The notes below the pieces were generated by a model. That model had not been told where the DNA came from, ran no database searches, and saw nothing but the letters and a program-made list of their open reading frames with translations. This document shows, piece after piece, positions 33,961 through 46,708 of a stretch of 64,000 bases of DNA. Origin of the DNA: Euryodendron excelsum (Eukaryota; Streptophyta; Magnoliopsida; Ericales; Pentaphylacaceae); the NCBI GenBank assembly GCA_033060915.1, contig CM065396.1:5645001-5709000 (forward strand), given 5' to 3'. Both the position numbers and the translations under genes were made by a program. Numbering within the stretch: position 1 is the first letter of the stretch; each line of letters opens with the position of its first letter.

Positions 33961-34590
33961 TCTGATATCAAATGATGCAAACCTCAAACCAACACGCGTT
34001 GGGACCCAACAATAATATCGGAATACTTGCCCAAGAAAGCTAAAAGTCTGATTTTGAGAGAAACCCCGACCCAACACTCATAACTGAAATGTGAACTGAA
34101 GGTATAGAGTAACTAACCCTGACCTAATGATTATATGGAATCACGAACCGAAGGTATAAAATTTGAACGCCACAATTAAGAATCCTTGATAAGTTCACAA
34201 GCTCTTTGAAGAACCAATAAAAGAAACAACACACGTGTATTTGATCTCAATTCAATGTTTCCTTCATTACAAAAAGTGCATGCTATTTATAGAACATGGT
34301 TGAGAAAATGCAACCCAAACCAGCCCCTAATTGATGGGCAATCAACTAATCAATTAGCTAACTCTTTTTTTTGCTAAGTAAGAAAGAATATCAATAGACA
34401 AAAAAAAGATCGAAAGATCAAGTACAAATACAAGGGGCATACCCCAAGCCAAAGGATAATGATAATCAAGAAAGATAACCATCCAAACAAACTAAAGAAC
34501 CCAACTAGCACTAGCTAAGCAAAGTACACAAAGAAGCTAATTGAGCTCAACAACTATAAGAACTAAGCAAATAGCAAAGAATGGTTGCTC

Positions 34591-37500
34591 TTAGTTCTTG
34601 AAAATATCATTGGGAATCCGCCATATTTGCCAGAGGTCCCTATTTGGTGCCGTTCCATGAAAGCCTCTCAAGCTAGCCATCCTACTATGAACTTGAAAGA
34701 CTATATCATTGAACACTGCCTTCATATCACTACTCTTGTTAGCCATTAATCTCTCATTCCTTTCTCTCCAAAGGAAATAAACAGTGGTGGAGAGCATTAA
34801 CTTGCAAAGAATATTCTTCAAAGCCTTCCCCTTCAAGGTGCAAGCCCAAGATACAATCCCTTGCCATTCATTACTCAAGCATTAGGCCTTACATTTTGCT
34901 AGCAGCTGCACCCACAATCTGTTGGTGATTGAACACTGGAAGAAGAGATGGTTGTGGTCTTCAATTTTATCTCTACAAAACACACAACACATGTCATTTA
35001 ACATACCATAGGCAGCAAGTTTGTCTTGGGTGGCTAATCTTTCTCGAATAGCAAGCCAAAGGATGAAGCTATATCTAGAAATAGCCTTCTTAAACCAAGC
35101 AACTTCAGCCCACTCCACTTGAGGACTATGACTTCTAATACTTTGCCAAGCTGATCTAACTGAAAATTGGTGATTTTTTTCTGGAATCCACATGGCTTGA
35201 TCAGTACAAGAACTATTAGGAAGTGGAATACATGACATACACCTCTTGAGCTCCATCAACTCTATGGAATTTGCCACAGGCCAATACCACTGGTTGTCTC
35301 TAATAATAGTGCTAACTTTTGCTTCTTTACCTAGCCCAAAATCATAGATCACCCTATCCCCCATTCTTTGATGTATAGGCCCCATTGGCAGCCAATTATC
35401 ATACCAAAGGGAAACCTGGGAGCCTTTCCCAATTTTGTACTTGATCAAAGGCCTAATGAGATCTCTTAGCTGCAAAATTTTCCTCCAAGTCTAAGAGCAA
35501 TCCCAAGGAACCTTAGCCACCCAGAATTGACTTCTAACTAGAAGGTTAGCTTTGACCCACTTCACCCAACAAGAGGCTGTAGAAGATTGGCACAACAACT
35601 AGATGTATCTAGTGATATTAGCTTGGTTCCAATCCACCAACTTCTTTATGCCTAGATCACCTTCATCATTTGGTTTAGTAACGTCTTCCCAATTAACCTT
35701 AGCTCCAGTACTCTTTAAATCAAGCCTTTTTCAAAGAAAAGCTCTGAAGCATTGATCAATTTTCTTCAAAACTTTCTTTGGCATAATGAAATGGGCACAC
35801 CAGTAGCTTTGCATGCTAAATAAGAATGATTTGATGAGCTGTAACCGGCCAGCATAAGAGAGAAACTTACCAATCCAAGAACTGGCCTTACTCACAATTC
35901 TATCAACCAAGTTATTGCAATCTTCAGGTTTCAGCTTAGAAGAAATCAAGGGAACCCCTAGGTATCGAATTGGAAGCACACCTGGCTGAAACTTGAAGAG
36001 ATTTAACAATTGCTCTCTCCCTTGATCATCCAAACCAGTGAGAAATATATTACTCTTGCCACAATTTGGAACAAGACCTGAGAATTCAGAAAATATATCC
36101 AAAGTCTTCTTTAAAATCCTAGCAGAAGCAATCTCGCCCTTGCAATAAAGCATCAAGTCATCAGCAAAACAAAAGTGAGTTAAGCTAGTTTTCTTGCATC
36201 TCCAATGAAACTGAAAATTGGGGCTCCTCTTTACTTGTTGCTGAATAATTTGAGATAGGACATTCATACAAATTACAAATAAGTAAGGGGATAAAGGATC
36301 ACCTTGCCTCAGGCCTTTAGCTCCAGGAAAGAAACCCTCCAAGGCACCATTAAGGCTGATTGAGTAGATAGGAGTACAGATGCAGACCTGTATCCAATTC
36401 CTTAGCTTATCTGAAAATCCCATAAGCTCCAAAACATCCAACACGAATTCCCATCTGACTGATCATAGGCCTTCATAAGATCTACCTTCACAACACATTT
36501 AGCCAACTTGGTGTTCTTATGATAGCCTCTCATAAGTTCTTGAGCAAGTAAGATGTTATCACTAATCTTCCTTCCTTGAATAAAAGCTGATTGGGCTTCA
36601 TCAATAACCAGAGGCAGCAAACTCTTAATTCTATTCGCAATAATCTTAGTAATACATTTGTATAGGGTATTGCAACAAGAGATAGGTCGATAGTCCTTTA
36701 AGGTTGTGGGATTTGCAACTTTGGGGATTAAGGCTAAAATGGTAGCATTGACTTCCTTTAACAAAGAACCAGAATCAAAGAATGATTTAATGGCAGCAAC
36801 CATCTCCTTTCCAACTATAGGCCAAGCTTTCTTAAAGAAAAAGCCATTGAAACCATCAGGACCAGGGGCCTTGTTTGGATTTAAGTTAAAGAGCACTTGC
36901 TTAATCTCATCTTCCGTGACATTCCTGTCCATATTTGCAGCAGCTTCTTCTGAAATCACTTTACTAACATATTGCTGAAGTTCTTGCTTCCCTGGATACT
37001 TCACATCATTTTCCTTCCCCAACAAGTTCTGGAAGTACTTTACAAATTCCTCTTTGACCTCTTTAATATCTTCCACTACCGTACCGTCTTCCTTCTTTAT
37101 GGAGGAGATTTAATTCCTATTAGCTCTATTCCTTATTGACTTGAAGAAAAAATTAGTGTTTCGATCCCCTTCATTCAGCCACAGAATTCTGCTCTTTTGC
37201 ATGGCAAAGCTCTCCTCGTGGTTTTTCAAAGCATTAAGTTTGGAAAGGCTCTCTTTCTCCTTGGTCAAGAGCCTTGGATCCCCACCATTTGCCTCTAATT
37301 GTCTTTGAAGATTAAGCAACTCCTCTCTAGCTTCATTAACTCGCAGCGAAATATCATAACATTTCTTCTTATTTAGCTCCTTCAAATTAGATTTCACCAT
37401 TTTCAGCTTCTTGCAAACTCGGTACATTGGGTACCCATCAGCAACAGTATTCTAAGCTTGCTGCACCGTAGGCAAAAACTCCTCATACTCAGTTCAAAAA

Positions 37501-39083
37501 TTAAAGAACTTAAATGGTTTAGTACCTTCCTTCATATGGAGCCCCAACCGAACCAAAATAGGGCTATGATCTGAAATCCCAAAAGGAAAGAATTCAGCTA
37601 AAGAAAATTTGAATTTAAAGTTCCAGCAGCTGTTAACAAGAGCTCTATCAATTTTTCTTAGGATATAATTCTTAGCACATCCATTGTTCCAAGTAAAATG
37701 GAAACCCCCATATCGAAGATCATCTAGCTCAGCCTCCACAAGACACTCATTAAATTCGTCCATGAAACCAGGCCAATCAGTGCTTCCCCCCCTTCTCTCA
37801 AAAGGAGACCTTATGGCATTAAAATCACCCATGACCAGCCAAGGTTCATTACAGACCAAATTTGCCTTTTGCCCAAGATCCCTCCAAAGCTACCTTCTAA
37901 GTATTACAGTGTGTAAACCATAAGCGAAAGAAATGTAGCAATGGATCTTCTGCTCAATAAGTGATACGAACCCCGCCAACAATGTGACGAAACCCGACAC
38001 CAAATCTGGAAAACAAGACCAAAGAACCTACAAGCTTGAAGGAAACCGCAACCCGTTGCTTAGCAAAGCAAGAACCTTGGTATGGTGAAGACGCCACAAA
38101 CGGGAATGGATGATCCGTTTGATAAGTCTGGTTTGAACGCCACAAGAAATCCCTTGATAAGTTCGAATTAGTTCTTCAAGAAACTCAAGAAGAATATAGA
38201 AAACTCACAAAATATTCATTGATTTCGAATTTGACAACCAGGAGCCTTTTTATAGGCTTACATGATAAGATCTCTAAAATATTCTTCTAATCTTTGGAGA
38301 TTTCCCTAATTACTTCCTAGACAATACAATCTTCCAAATCTGGTATTTTCCTAAATCTGCTCACATTCCAAATCTGATCCAAATCAATATAAATCTAATC
38401 CTTTCCAAAACCAAACCAAATCAAATCAAAGAAATTAAAAAAAATTCAAATTCAAATTTCAAATTCGAATCTCCATCTGATTTGTTGCTAGTCAATTAAG
38501 CCACATCAGATTGTGAGCCCACTTGGACGTATATGACTTAGTGAAATACGACCACATCTGATTGGGACCTCCCTTACACGTGTATGGTGGATTGGTTCTC
38601 TCCCGGATCAAATTTGAGTAGTAAAACCAAACTTTGTTCACTCTTGGTGGTGAGCATATTTTCTCCTTGTTGTAGAACTCTCTGGACTAGGTTATTCATC
38701 TCTTCTTTGAATCTCTTAGCTCGGGCCCTCGTCACCGGACCAATTGGAACTTGAACCGGACCATGAGTCTTGATAGCCTTGATGTCCTCATCAATAAGAA
38801 AGATCTTACAATGAATAATTTGGTTAGACATGCTTAGAACATCCAATTTCACAAAATTCGAATTCCACCCAACCCAAATTCTACCAGCCCCACTAGTGTT
38901 ATAATTATGGATGAAATCCCAATTCTTCATCAGCCCATGACAGATTGAATCCCTATTCTCCAACTTGACTCTAGTTTCTACAAATCCAAAACACCAAATG
39001 TTGTGGCACCGAACAAAATCTTTGATTTTTCTCTGCTTGGAGAGATCATTGAGACCTCTCACATTCTAGCAAGCAAACGATAT
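34591..39083 (-). pseudogene. LINE-a ORF2 (a6), interrupted by a solo LTR
   Basis: Minus strand. The start codon is ATA rather than ATG (39081-39083) and the first Trp of the endonuclease is TAG. The endonuclease is split by LTR-B at 37962-38793. GDFNAI and SDHSPI are intact (37494-37859). The RT keeps CFADDLMLYCKGE (about 36160) and GLRQGDPLSPYLF. Damage: TAA near 37109, a one-base deletion near 36458 in 'AYDSVRWE', stops near 35729 and 35476, and a CAA-to-TAA change at 34879-34881 after zf-RVT. Confidence 0.92.
37962..38793 (-). mobile_element. Solo LTR-B (copy 3) inside LINE-a a6
   Basis: 832 bp. The minus strand runs TGATGAGGACATC to TTCGTATCA. Exact 5-bp target duplication ATAAG at 37957-37961 and 38794-38798. 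It sits in the endonuclease domain and fuses the LTR Pol-tail frame to the endonuclease frame, which explains the chimeric open frame at 38574-39062. Confidence 0.94.
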
Positions 39084-39086
39084 TAA

Positions 39087-41250
39087 TTACTTAGAACAAG
39101 AGGTGCTCCCCTTAGAGCTACTAGCTGAGCTCTGCCTTCTTCTCTTCTTATTCTTTTGTATCTTCCTATCAACTTCATCCACTACCGCTGCCTTGTCTCT
39201 GAGAGGATTTGCAATAAGAGTTGCCATCAAATTTGACTGACCATCCCCACTAGTTTCTATGTCTTTAAAATCTTCCATCTTGTCCAATTGTTGGAATCTA
39301 TTGAGAGTTATGACCTCAACAACAGGTTTCTACATCAGATTGGCTGGTTGCATGGCAACTAATTGATCACCATTGCAAGCACCACTTGGAATGACATTTG
39401 TTGCCCTCAAATTAGTAGAAAGCATCTCCTCTAATTGCCAAACACCACTTGGACCAGCTAAACTTGGAGCACTTGTAGTATCCTCATCAATAGTAGTCTC
39501 CTTCCCTTTACGCTTAACTTCTATCCAGCCCTCTTCATTTGCAATCTCTACTATTGTATTCTTTTTAACTTGCCATTCTTGTTTCATCACCTTTTTGCAC
39601 TTGTTCACTACATGCCCAAATTCTTTGCAAACTTCACAAATCTTTGGGACCCAATTGTACTCAACAGCTATTTCAACAACACCTCTACCTTTCACCTCCA
39701 GATGAAAGGAATCTGGAAGTTTAGATTCAGCATTAACTTCCACACAAATTCTAGCAAAGTTTATTCTCTTTAACTCTTCAGTCAAGTTATCTGGATATAG
39801 GGGTTTCCCCACTGCACTAGCCACATAACTTAGGCCTTTTGCTGTCCACAATTCCAAAGGAACATTATAGAAATTAACCCAAATGGGGACTGATTTACAG
39901 CTTTCCTTACTAAGGTTCATGTTGAGTTTCCATTTCCTTAGGCATATAGGACGCCCAGCAAAGTGCCATGGTCCATTCTCAATGACCCAATCACAATCGG
40001 TAGCTGATGAAAATTTGAAATAATAGAACCCATTATCAGTGGTCAACAATTTGTCAAACCCATGTTTATCCCATAATTTCTTGGCAATGTTGTTGACTAA
40101 ATTAAAGGGGAGTTTGTTTTGCAAAAAGTACCCAACTAGAGTATCTTCCCATAACTCAGCACCTTGGGCAGCCACATCCGAAGGAGGTTTAACTATAACT
40201 CTATCATTTCCCATTTCAGGTTTGAAACATTCAAGATTCTTTGACTTTAAAATGGAAACCCACTTACTTGGACCATTGGGACCACTTTGCTTCTCACCAG
40301 ATTCGTTGACTGTGCCCCCCGCCATGCTGCCTCCATGCTTGGTTGACTGCAAATTCTGTTGTGGCAGAGTTATCTCCAGCTTTTCCTTCACCCAAGTAAG
40401 TATGTTGTCTCTCCATCCCCTTTGCATGTGCACTCTCTTCACCCATGCAAGCATGCTGCACCCTATTTTCCAAACCCAAAGTAGTGGAGACAAGACCCAT
40501 CCCTATCACCATTGTATTTGCACTCTCTCTACCAAGTGCATGAACAGTAACCTTCTTCTTTACAAGCTAAGGTTTGGACACCAAATTTGCAGCTGCAACA
40601 AGGGGAGCAATCACCACATTAGATTCCTCCTTTGCTCTAACCTTCTCTCCTTGAACCGTACCTATCTTCTCCATAAGCTGAGGTTTGGACATTGAATTTG
40701 CAGCTACTTCATGGGGAGAACTCACCACATAAGTTTTCTCTTCCTCCTCAACCTTATCTGCCCAGCTTTTGGATGAAGAGTTACTACCAGGAGATTTTTC
40801 ACCATTTGTGCACAAGAGTGGACCTCCAAAGCTAGCAATGGGAGTATTGAAACAAGCCTTGACCTCATGCATCTCTGAAGCCATACTTGAACCAATCTTT
40901 TTACCTGGGGTATTGCATATCTCAAATACCATAGCCTTTAGTCTTTCATTCGCAGATTTGTACTCATTTCTTTCCATCTTCAAAAGCTCCAAATCAGAGT
41001 TTAACTCAGAGATTCGACGAGCAGTAGCACCTTGAACAACGGCTTGACCTCGCCCAACCTCCATTATAGAATTATCAACAGGAATCTCTTGTGCCCTAGC
41101 TCTTAGCTTTAGGAATCTCTCAAGAGAGCCATTAAGAGGGTCATAAATGCCTACACCATTGCCTAACAAAGGTGAAACATCCTCAACAACCGCAGCAATA
41201 TCCCCTATGTCTCTAAGATGGTCACCATCCTCACCCTCCATCTTCTCCAA
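39087..41250 (-). pseudogene. LINE-a ORF1 (a6): coiled-coil, DUF4283, CCHC
   Basis: About 720 codons. The N-terminus starts MEKMEGEDGDHLRDIG (41250). A coiled-coil follows (ARRISELNSDLELLKMERNE). A long Ser/Glu linker (40567-40900) leads to DUF4283 (GAELWEDTLVGYFLQNKL, WDKHGFDKLLTTDNGFYYF, WVNFYNVPLELWTAKGLSY). A zf-CCHC_4 knuckle CEVCKEFGHVVNKC (CX2CX4HX4C) lies near 39600. A basic C-terminus (KKRRRQSSASSSKG) ends it. Damage: a frameshift at 40500-40560 and one TAG near 39328. In this clade ORF1 is an RNA-binding partner of ORF2. Confidence 0.9.
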
Positions 41251-41722
41251 AGAAATCAGAATAAATTCTAGAAAGAGAAAACGAAAATGAATCCTACCCC
41301 AGCTGCACCACTCTCATAAATGCCACCTTCAACCTCCATTAATGCTAAAACTTGAAAGAAACTAGAGGAAGAAGAAAGAATACACCAATTAGCTAACTCA
41401 AGAGGCTACAAATCATCCAATCAATTTAGCCAAGTCAAAAGATTACTCAAAAGACTACAAATCAACCCCTAATTGATGACAATCAACCAAGCAATTAGCC
41501 AAGTCAAAAGAGGACTAGTCAGCCACATCAATAGCTTGAATTAGACTTATTATGCCTTCATCTTCTTTTGGGCCAAGCTTGGAATGCCCCATTTTAGAAT
41601 CAGCCCAAATATCATAAATCAGCCCATTAATTGCTTCTTTGAGCTTCTTGGATCTTACTCTTGTAATAGGCCCAATTGGAACATGTAATGGAACCTTTAA
41701 TGGTGCTTGTTGATTCTCATCA

Positions 41723-42227
41723 GTCAAGCCTCAGTGCAAGATGCCAATAAGAAGATTACTACTATCTGTAAGAGATTGATAAGGTGTTTCTTAAGGTTTC
41801 ACCTTGGAAGGGGGTGATTTGATTTGGCAAGAAAGGGAAGTTGAATCCTCGCTTCATAGGGCCATTTAATGTGCTGGAGAAGGTTGGTGCAGTAGCATAC
41901 CAAGTTACTTTGCCCCCTAGACTTGGAAAGGTACATAATGTTTTTCATGTCAATGCTATGGAAGCATGTGCAGAGTCCACCACATGTTATAGATTACCAG
42001 CCACTTCGAGTTCGATAGGATATGACTTATGAGGAGCAACTTGTTGAGAATTTGAACACCAGAGAGGAGACAATGTTTCACTAGTTAAACTTTTGTTGGC
42101 ATAACCATTCATTTGAAAAAGCAACGTGGGAGCATAATGAGGAGATGCGAGAGAAGTACCCTAATCTTTTTGGATGATCCAACTAGAGAAGTTTTGAGGA
42201 TGAAACTTTATTTAGTTAGGGGAAGAG
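41723..42227 (+). pseudogene. Tekay-like pol end with chromodomain remnant
   Basis: Integrase C-terminus KGKLNPRFIGPFNVLEKVG and LPPRLGKVHNVFHVNAMEA (41830-41960), then a chromodomain-type end read in another frame, ATWEHNEEMREKYPNLFG then stop (about 42124-42178). There are several frameshifts and stops. A polypurine tract AGGGGAAGAG (42218-42227) directly precedes the 3' LTR. The chromodomain ending marks a Del/Tekay-type chromovirus. Confidence 0.75.
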
Positions 42228-42555
42228 TGTCCTTGCCCTAATTTTTTAGTTAATGTTATTTTAAATGTTCATAACATCCTAATAGTTTAATTTTATAATC
42301 ATATGGAGTTAGATGTGTTTAGCAATTACTATTCTTAATTCTAGAGACTTTTAGTCTTTAAATTGTTATAAGTTACCCATGTGATGAAGGGTATTAATTT
42401 CACGTGGTTGAGACCTTGAATGAACTTTGGTAGTTAAATTGTGTGTGATAGTCTATATGTCGGTAGTGCGGATTAGAGTTCCTTATTATGACATGTATTT
42501 TAAGACTTCAATATTTGTGGTCTCTCTCTCTCTATGTATATATAAACACACAATC

Positions 42556-43093
42556 CAACAAGATGGCTTATCAAAATAAAGCAACTGGTTTCACTAAACA
42601 AGAGTGTCTCCCGGTGATCATATCAGATTATGTGGAGTTGCCTTTTCAGAATGTTATTGACTACACCCCATATCAGTAAAAATGCCATGGAATCATTTAG
42701 ATGTTGAATTTGGAGTACCTAGATTCAATACCAGGTGGAATTCTAGCACTAATGTCCATATTATTTTTTTTTCTTGCTTAAAGCATCTCATGGCTAATGA
42801 CTTGGGTTTGCTTCCTAGATAAAGATATAGAGAGAATGATTGCCCATGGCAGACAAGTGAGATGCTTATGGGCTTATGCTCCTGAATCAAAGCCTTGCTC
42901 AGCATTTAATAGAATCATGTGGGAACTTAAGAGGAAAGTGAGGCAATTCCACCAGTCGGCTGAAACATTTTGGCTGCACAAAGTATCAATAGTGAATAGA
43001 AACTTGGTTGAATTCAGTCACTGGGCGTAGTGGATTAAATGTCAAGGCAAATATTGTAGAGTCGGTTACCTATTTGGTAGTATTTTGGTATTC
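42556..43093 (+). other. Unidentified segment with exon-like frames
   Basis: Two short frames, 42560-42679 (TGFTKQECLPVIISDYVELP) and 42797-43030 (DKDIERMIAHGRQVRCLWAY, RKVRQFHQSAETFWLHK). CAG|TAAAA at 42679 resembles a splice donor except that it lacks a clear GT; TTTGCTTCCTAG near 42821 resembles an acceptor. Composition is less AT-rich than the LTR around it. No family is recognised. It may be a captured host fragment or decayed transposon. Confidence 0.3.
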
Positions 43094-43100
43094 AAATATT

Positions 43101-43143
<43 letters not shown>

Positions 43144-43483
43144 ACCGTTCTAAAGATAGAGAGAAAAGAGAGCCAGGGTTGAGAAAGAAGAAGATCAATT
43201 CGGTTTTTGTGAGGTGCTTGTGATAAGATGGAGGAGGAAGACAAAACTTGACTATAATTCTGGTCTATGTCTTGGAGGTAATTGAACTACACAATTGTTC
43301 TACTATGTTGTGAAGAATCCATTAAATTATTCGCACTCCTCTTGTGGTCATAGTTCATATTGATATTAATTGGGTTATTCATAGAGGATGGTGGGTCAGT
43401 ATTGGTTGTGTGTGCGAGCACTTTGTGTTTGAGTAATAAAATATTAATATTAATATTGTAGTTCGTTTCTTGGGTTTGTATCA
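43094..43483 (+). mobile_element. Possible copia-type LTR remnant
   Basis: Starts TGTTGAGAGAG, includes a (GA)n run at 43104-43141, and ends GGGTTTGTATCA, so it has TG...CA limits about 390 bp apart. TTGGTATCAATG follows 7 bp later and resembles a Met-tRNA primer site. The stretch 'CTTGGGTTTGTATCA' resembles plant Ty1/copia LTR ends. No copia coding is present. Confidence 0.4.
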
Positions 43484-43502
43484 TGAGGACTTGGTATCAA
43501 TG

Positions 43503-43541
43503 TTATATATATATATATGCATATATATATATATATATATC
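43503..43541. repeat. (AT)n microsatellite
   Basis: Near-pure AT dinucleotide repeat interrupted once by GC (TATATGCATATAT). Confidence 0.9.
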
Positions 43542-44380
43542 TACTAACCTATTGAAGATGGGTTGGAGAATTAATCCAGTGGGGTCAAGTCTATAGTGTT
43601 TGGTGCACCCTAATACCTTGGCTAATTGGCTAGAGTTTTAATTATAAAGACAGTCCTACCTCAAGTTTTTTGATGTGTAGATTTTAAATTTAATGTTAGT
43701 TTTAGTTAATTTCAGTTGTAGAATATGTATTAATACTAGACTTTTATTTTTGCAATTCAAGTAGCACTCGTTAGTTTCACGTGGTATTTTCAGGTTCACA
43801 TTCTTTCGACATCAGGTGAGTGGTTTTGTCTTGCTAGTATGAGATTTGCAAATTTAATCTCATGCATATGAAATTTGGCAATAATGATTTTAATTATCAC
43901 AATAATTTATTTTAGTGAAAAACATTGCTTTATTTTGATATGAGAAAAGTTCTTACTTTTAAGAATGAGCATAAGTTGAGATCATTATGTATTGCTTTTA
44001 AGAGAAAAGCAATATTTATTATTTGAGAAAGAGCATTGTTTAGTTGAGAAGCTTTTTAAGAGATATAGTCTATTCTTTTGAGAAAGTTATATATGGCATG
44101 TTTTAGGATTATTTATTAAGATGGTGCAAACTTTATGATAGTGTGCTTGAGACTATTTCTGTGAAGTCCAGAGAATATGCACTCTCTTCGAGGTGACTCT
44201 AACAACTAGGGGATAAACTTAATTCTCAACAGTTATAGGAGAAACTCAACTGGATCAACATAGGGAAAATACTCAAGCACCACCGTGAGGTGACTCGAAG
44301 TATGATGTGGATCCAATGAGCTTAAGCCTCGAGATAAGATTTGGCATTGAGATTTGAGATACAAGTTATTCTTGGTTTCT

Positions 44381-46049
44381 TTTTTTTTTTTTTTTTTGCT
44401 AAGTAAGAAGGAATATAAAGACAATAAAGACCAGAAGATCAAGTACAAATATAAGGGGTATACCTTAGGCCATAGGATGAGGATCATCAAAAAAAGAAGA
44501 TAACCATCCTAACAAGCAAAAGAACACAGCTAGAACTAGCTAAGTAAGGACACAACACAAGCTAACTTAGCTTTGCAACTTTAACAAAACAAATAACAAA
44601 CAAAGCTGCCCTTAGTTTTTGAATATGTCATTAGGAATCCGCCATATCTGCTAGAGATCCCTATTTGTGGCCGTTCAATGAAAACCTCTCAAACTATCCA
44701 TCCTATTACGAACTTGAAAGACTATATCATTGAGCACTACCATCATGTCCTCACACTTGTTAGCCATTAATCTATCATTCCTTTCTCTTCAAAGAAAATA
44801 AACAGTGATGGATAATATTAACTTGCATACAATATTCTTCAAAGTCTTCTCCTTCAAGGTACAAGCCCAAGATACAATCCTTTGCCACTCATTACTCAAG
44901 CATTGGGCCCTACATTTTGCCAGTAGCTGCACTCACAATCTATTGGTAATCAAACAGTGGAAGAAGAGATGGTTGCGGTCTTCAATTTTATCTCTACAAA
45001 ACACACAGCACATCATTTAAAATACCATGAGCAGTAAGTTTGTCTTGTGTGGCCAATCTTTCTTGAATAGCAAGCTAAAGGATGAAACTATATCTAGGAA
45101 TAGCCTTCTTAAACCAAGCAACTTCAGCCCACTCTACTTGAGGACTATGGTTTCTAATACTTTGCCAAGCTGATCTAATTGAAAATTGATGATTTTTTTT
45201 TTTTTGGAATCCATATAACATAACCACTACAAGAACTATTAGGGCGCGGAATACCTAGCATACACCTCTTGAGCTCCAGCAACTCTATGGAACTTACCAC
45301 AGGCCAATGCCATTGATTGTCCCTAATAATAGTGTTGACTTTTGCTTCTTTGCCTAGACCAGAATCCCCACCATTTGCCTCTAACTATCTTTGCAGATTA
45401 AGCAACTCCTTTCAAGCTTTATTAACTCTCAGTGAAATATCATAACATTTCTTCTTATTTAGCTCTTGCAAACTAACTTTCACCGGCTTTAGCTTCTTGC
45501 AAACTCGGTACATGGGGTACCCATCAACAACAGTATTCCATGCTTGCTGCACTATAGGCAAAAACTCTTCATACTCAGCCCAAAAATTAAAAAACTTAAA
45601 TGATTTAGTACCTTCTTTCATATGGAGCCCCAAGCGAACCAAAATAGGGCTATGATCTGAAACCCCAAGAGCTTTATCAATTGTCCTTGGGATATAGTTC
45701 TTTGCACACCCATTGTTCCAAGTAAAATTAAAACCCCCGTATCTTAGATCATCCAACTTAGCCTCCACAAGACACTCATTAAATTTATCCATGAAACCGG
45801 GCCAATCAATGGTTCCCCCACTTTCTTTCAAAAAGAGATCTTATAGCATTAAAATCATCCATGACAAGCCAAAGTTCATTACAAACCTGATTTGCATGTT
45901 GCTAAAGATCCCTCCAAAGCTGCCTTCTAAGGGTTACTGTGTGTAAACCATAAGCAAAAGAAACATTGAAATGGATCTTCTACTCAATAAGAAAAATCTT
46001 ACAATGAATAATTTGGTTGGTCATGCTTCAAACATCCAATTTCACCAAA
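44381..46049 (-). mobile_element. LINE-a copy a7, RT domain deleted
   Basis: Minus strand, T-run at 44381 to the early endonuclease at 46049. Target duplication CTTGGTTTC at 44372-44380 and 46050-46058. At about 45362 the sequence jumps from the linker before zf-RVT to the region between endonuclease and RT, so the whole RT (about 2 kb) is missing. GDFNAI is changed to 'DDFNAI' and there are several frameshifts. It sits in the Tekay-like LTR. Confidence 0.88.
44629..46049 (-). pseudogene. LINE-a ORF2 remnant without RT (a7)
   Basis: zf-RVT at 44629-45200 is frame-broken (44805-45020 covers the antisense). Endonuclease pieces read at 45412-45831 (WNNGCAKNYIPRTIDKAL, GVSDHSPILVRLGL), with a deletion between 'IDKAL' and 'GVSDH'. 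There is no polymerase core, so this copy cannot be autonomous. Confidence 0.8.
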
Positions 46050-46708
46050 CTTGGTTTCTTGAGTTGTTGCATTTATTATTTATGTTAGCACTATTTAGTT
46101 TTAAGAGATGATATTTTGCTCCAGCATTGAGCTATAAGATGTTCAGAGATGATTTTGCTCCACTATTGAAATTGTAAGATTTACTTGTTTTACTTTACAA
46201 AAGCATGCAAAATATATGAATGTGAATTGGGAACGTTTTTAAGTTTTTTCAACTCCATTATATGGCAAATCTTATTTTTAGTTATCAAGTATAATATTGT
46301 AAGGCTTATCATTCACTGAGCTATGCACTGACACTCATTTAAAATATTTCAGGTGAGCGAGATGATCATTAGAGATGGACTGTCGAACCGGGGACCTTTG
46401 AGTACCTCCATAGGATTTCTTTATTGACTTCCACTATTAGACAGATTTGGCTTTGTTTTAAGATTGGAATATTTAAGTGTTTTAATTTCTGTTGGTATTC
46501 AAATTGGTTTTATTATTGCGTTAATTTGAAATTATTTATTCTTGATATGATAGAATATCCTGGTTGATTTGATTTGATTGATAAAGAGGAATAGCCCCTA
46601 GCATGGCCTTCATTATTTATATTACTTGAGTAAGTTTTAGGCTTTTGTGAGCCATGGGCTAAGGCTCCGTGGCTCTTGGCTGGTCCCATCCCTAAGTAGG
46701 GTGTGACA

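Larger units (their letters stand above)
34365..41385 (-). mobile_element. LINE-a copy a6, full-length
   Basis: About 6.18 kb after removing the solo LTR-B inside it. Minus strand, from a 5' UTR near 41385 through ORF1, ORF2, 3' UTR and A-tail (T-run at 34365). Exact 14-bp target duplication CAATTAGCTAACTC at 34351-34364 and 41386-41399. It shows the complete family layout: ORF1 and ORF2 in tandem with 3 nt between them. Confidence 0.95.
33973..41722 (-). mobile_element. LTR-A, 5' LTR of A3, split by a LINE
   Basis: LTR-A sequence lies at 33973-34364 and 41386-41722. Removing the LINE-a and one 14-bp repeat leaves about 715 bp, the same as the A1 and A2 LTRs. The Pol-tail frame is at 41515-41727 (VPIGPITRVRSKKLKE). 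The outer end at 41722 is flush against Tekay-like pol sequence. Confidence 0.9.
42228..46708 (+). mobile_element. Tekay-like 3' LTR with nested insertions
   Basis: Starts TGTCCTTGCCC right after the polypurine tract and ends GGGTGTGACA at 46708. It matches the LTR ending at 1372 in ordered blocks. It contains an unidentified insert (about 42556-43093), a copia-like LTR remnant (about 43094-43483) and LINE-a a7 (44381-46049). Without these it is roughly 1.9 kb. Confidence 0.65.

Noticed and set aside
39373..40695. Plus-strand frames antisense to LINE-a ORF1 and ORF2 (also near 36706, 59434, 61683, 62214)
   Set aside because: They recur wherever the LINE recurs and mirror the coding strand. 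No independent motif.
42797..43030. A host protein-coding gene
   Set aside because: Short single frame in an LTR with no recognised domain and no convincing exon structure. Reported as unidentified instead.
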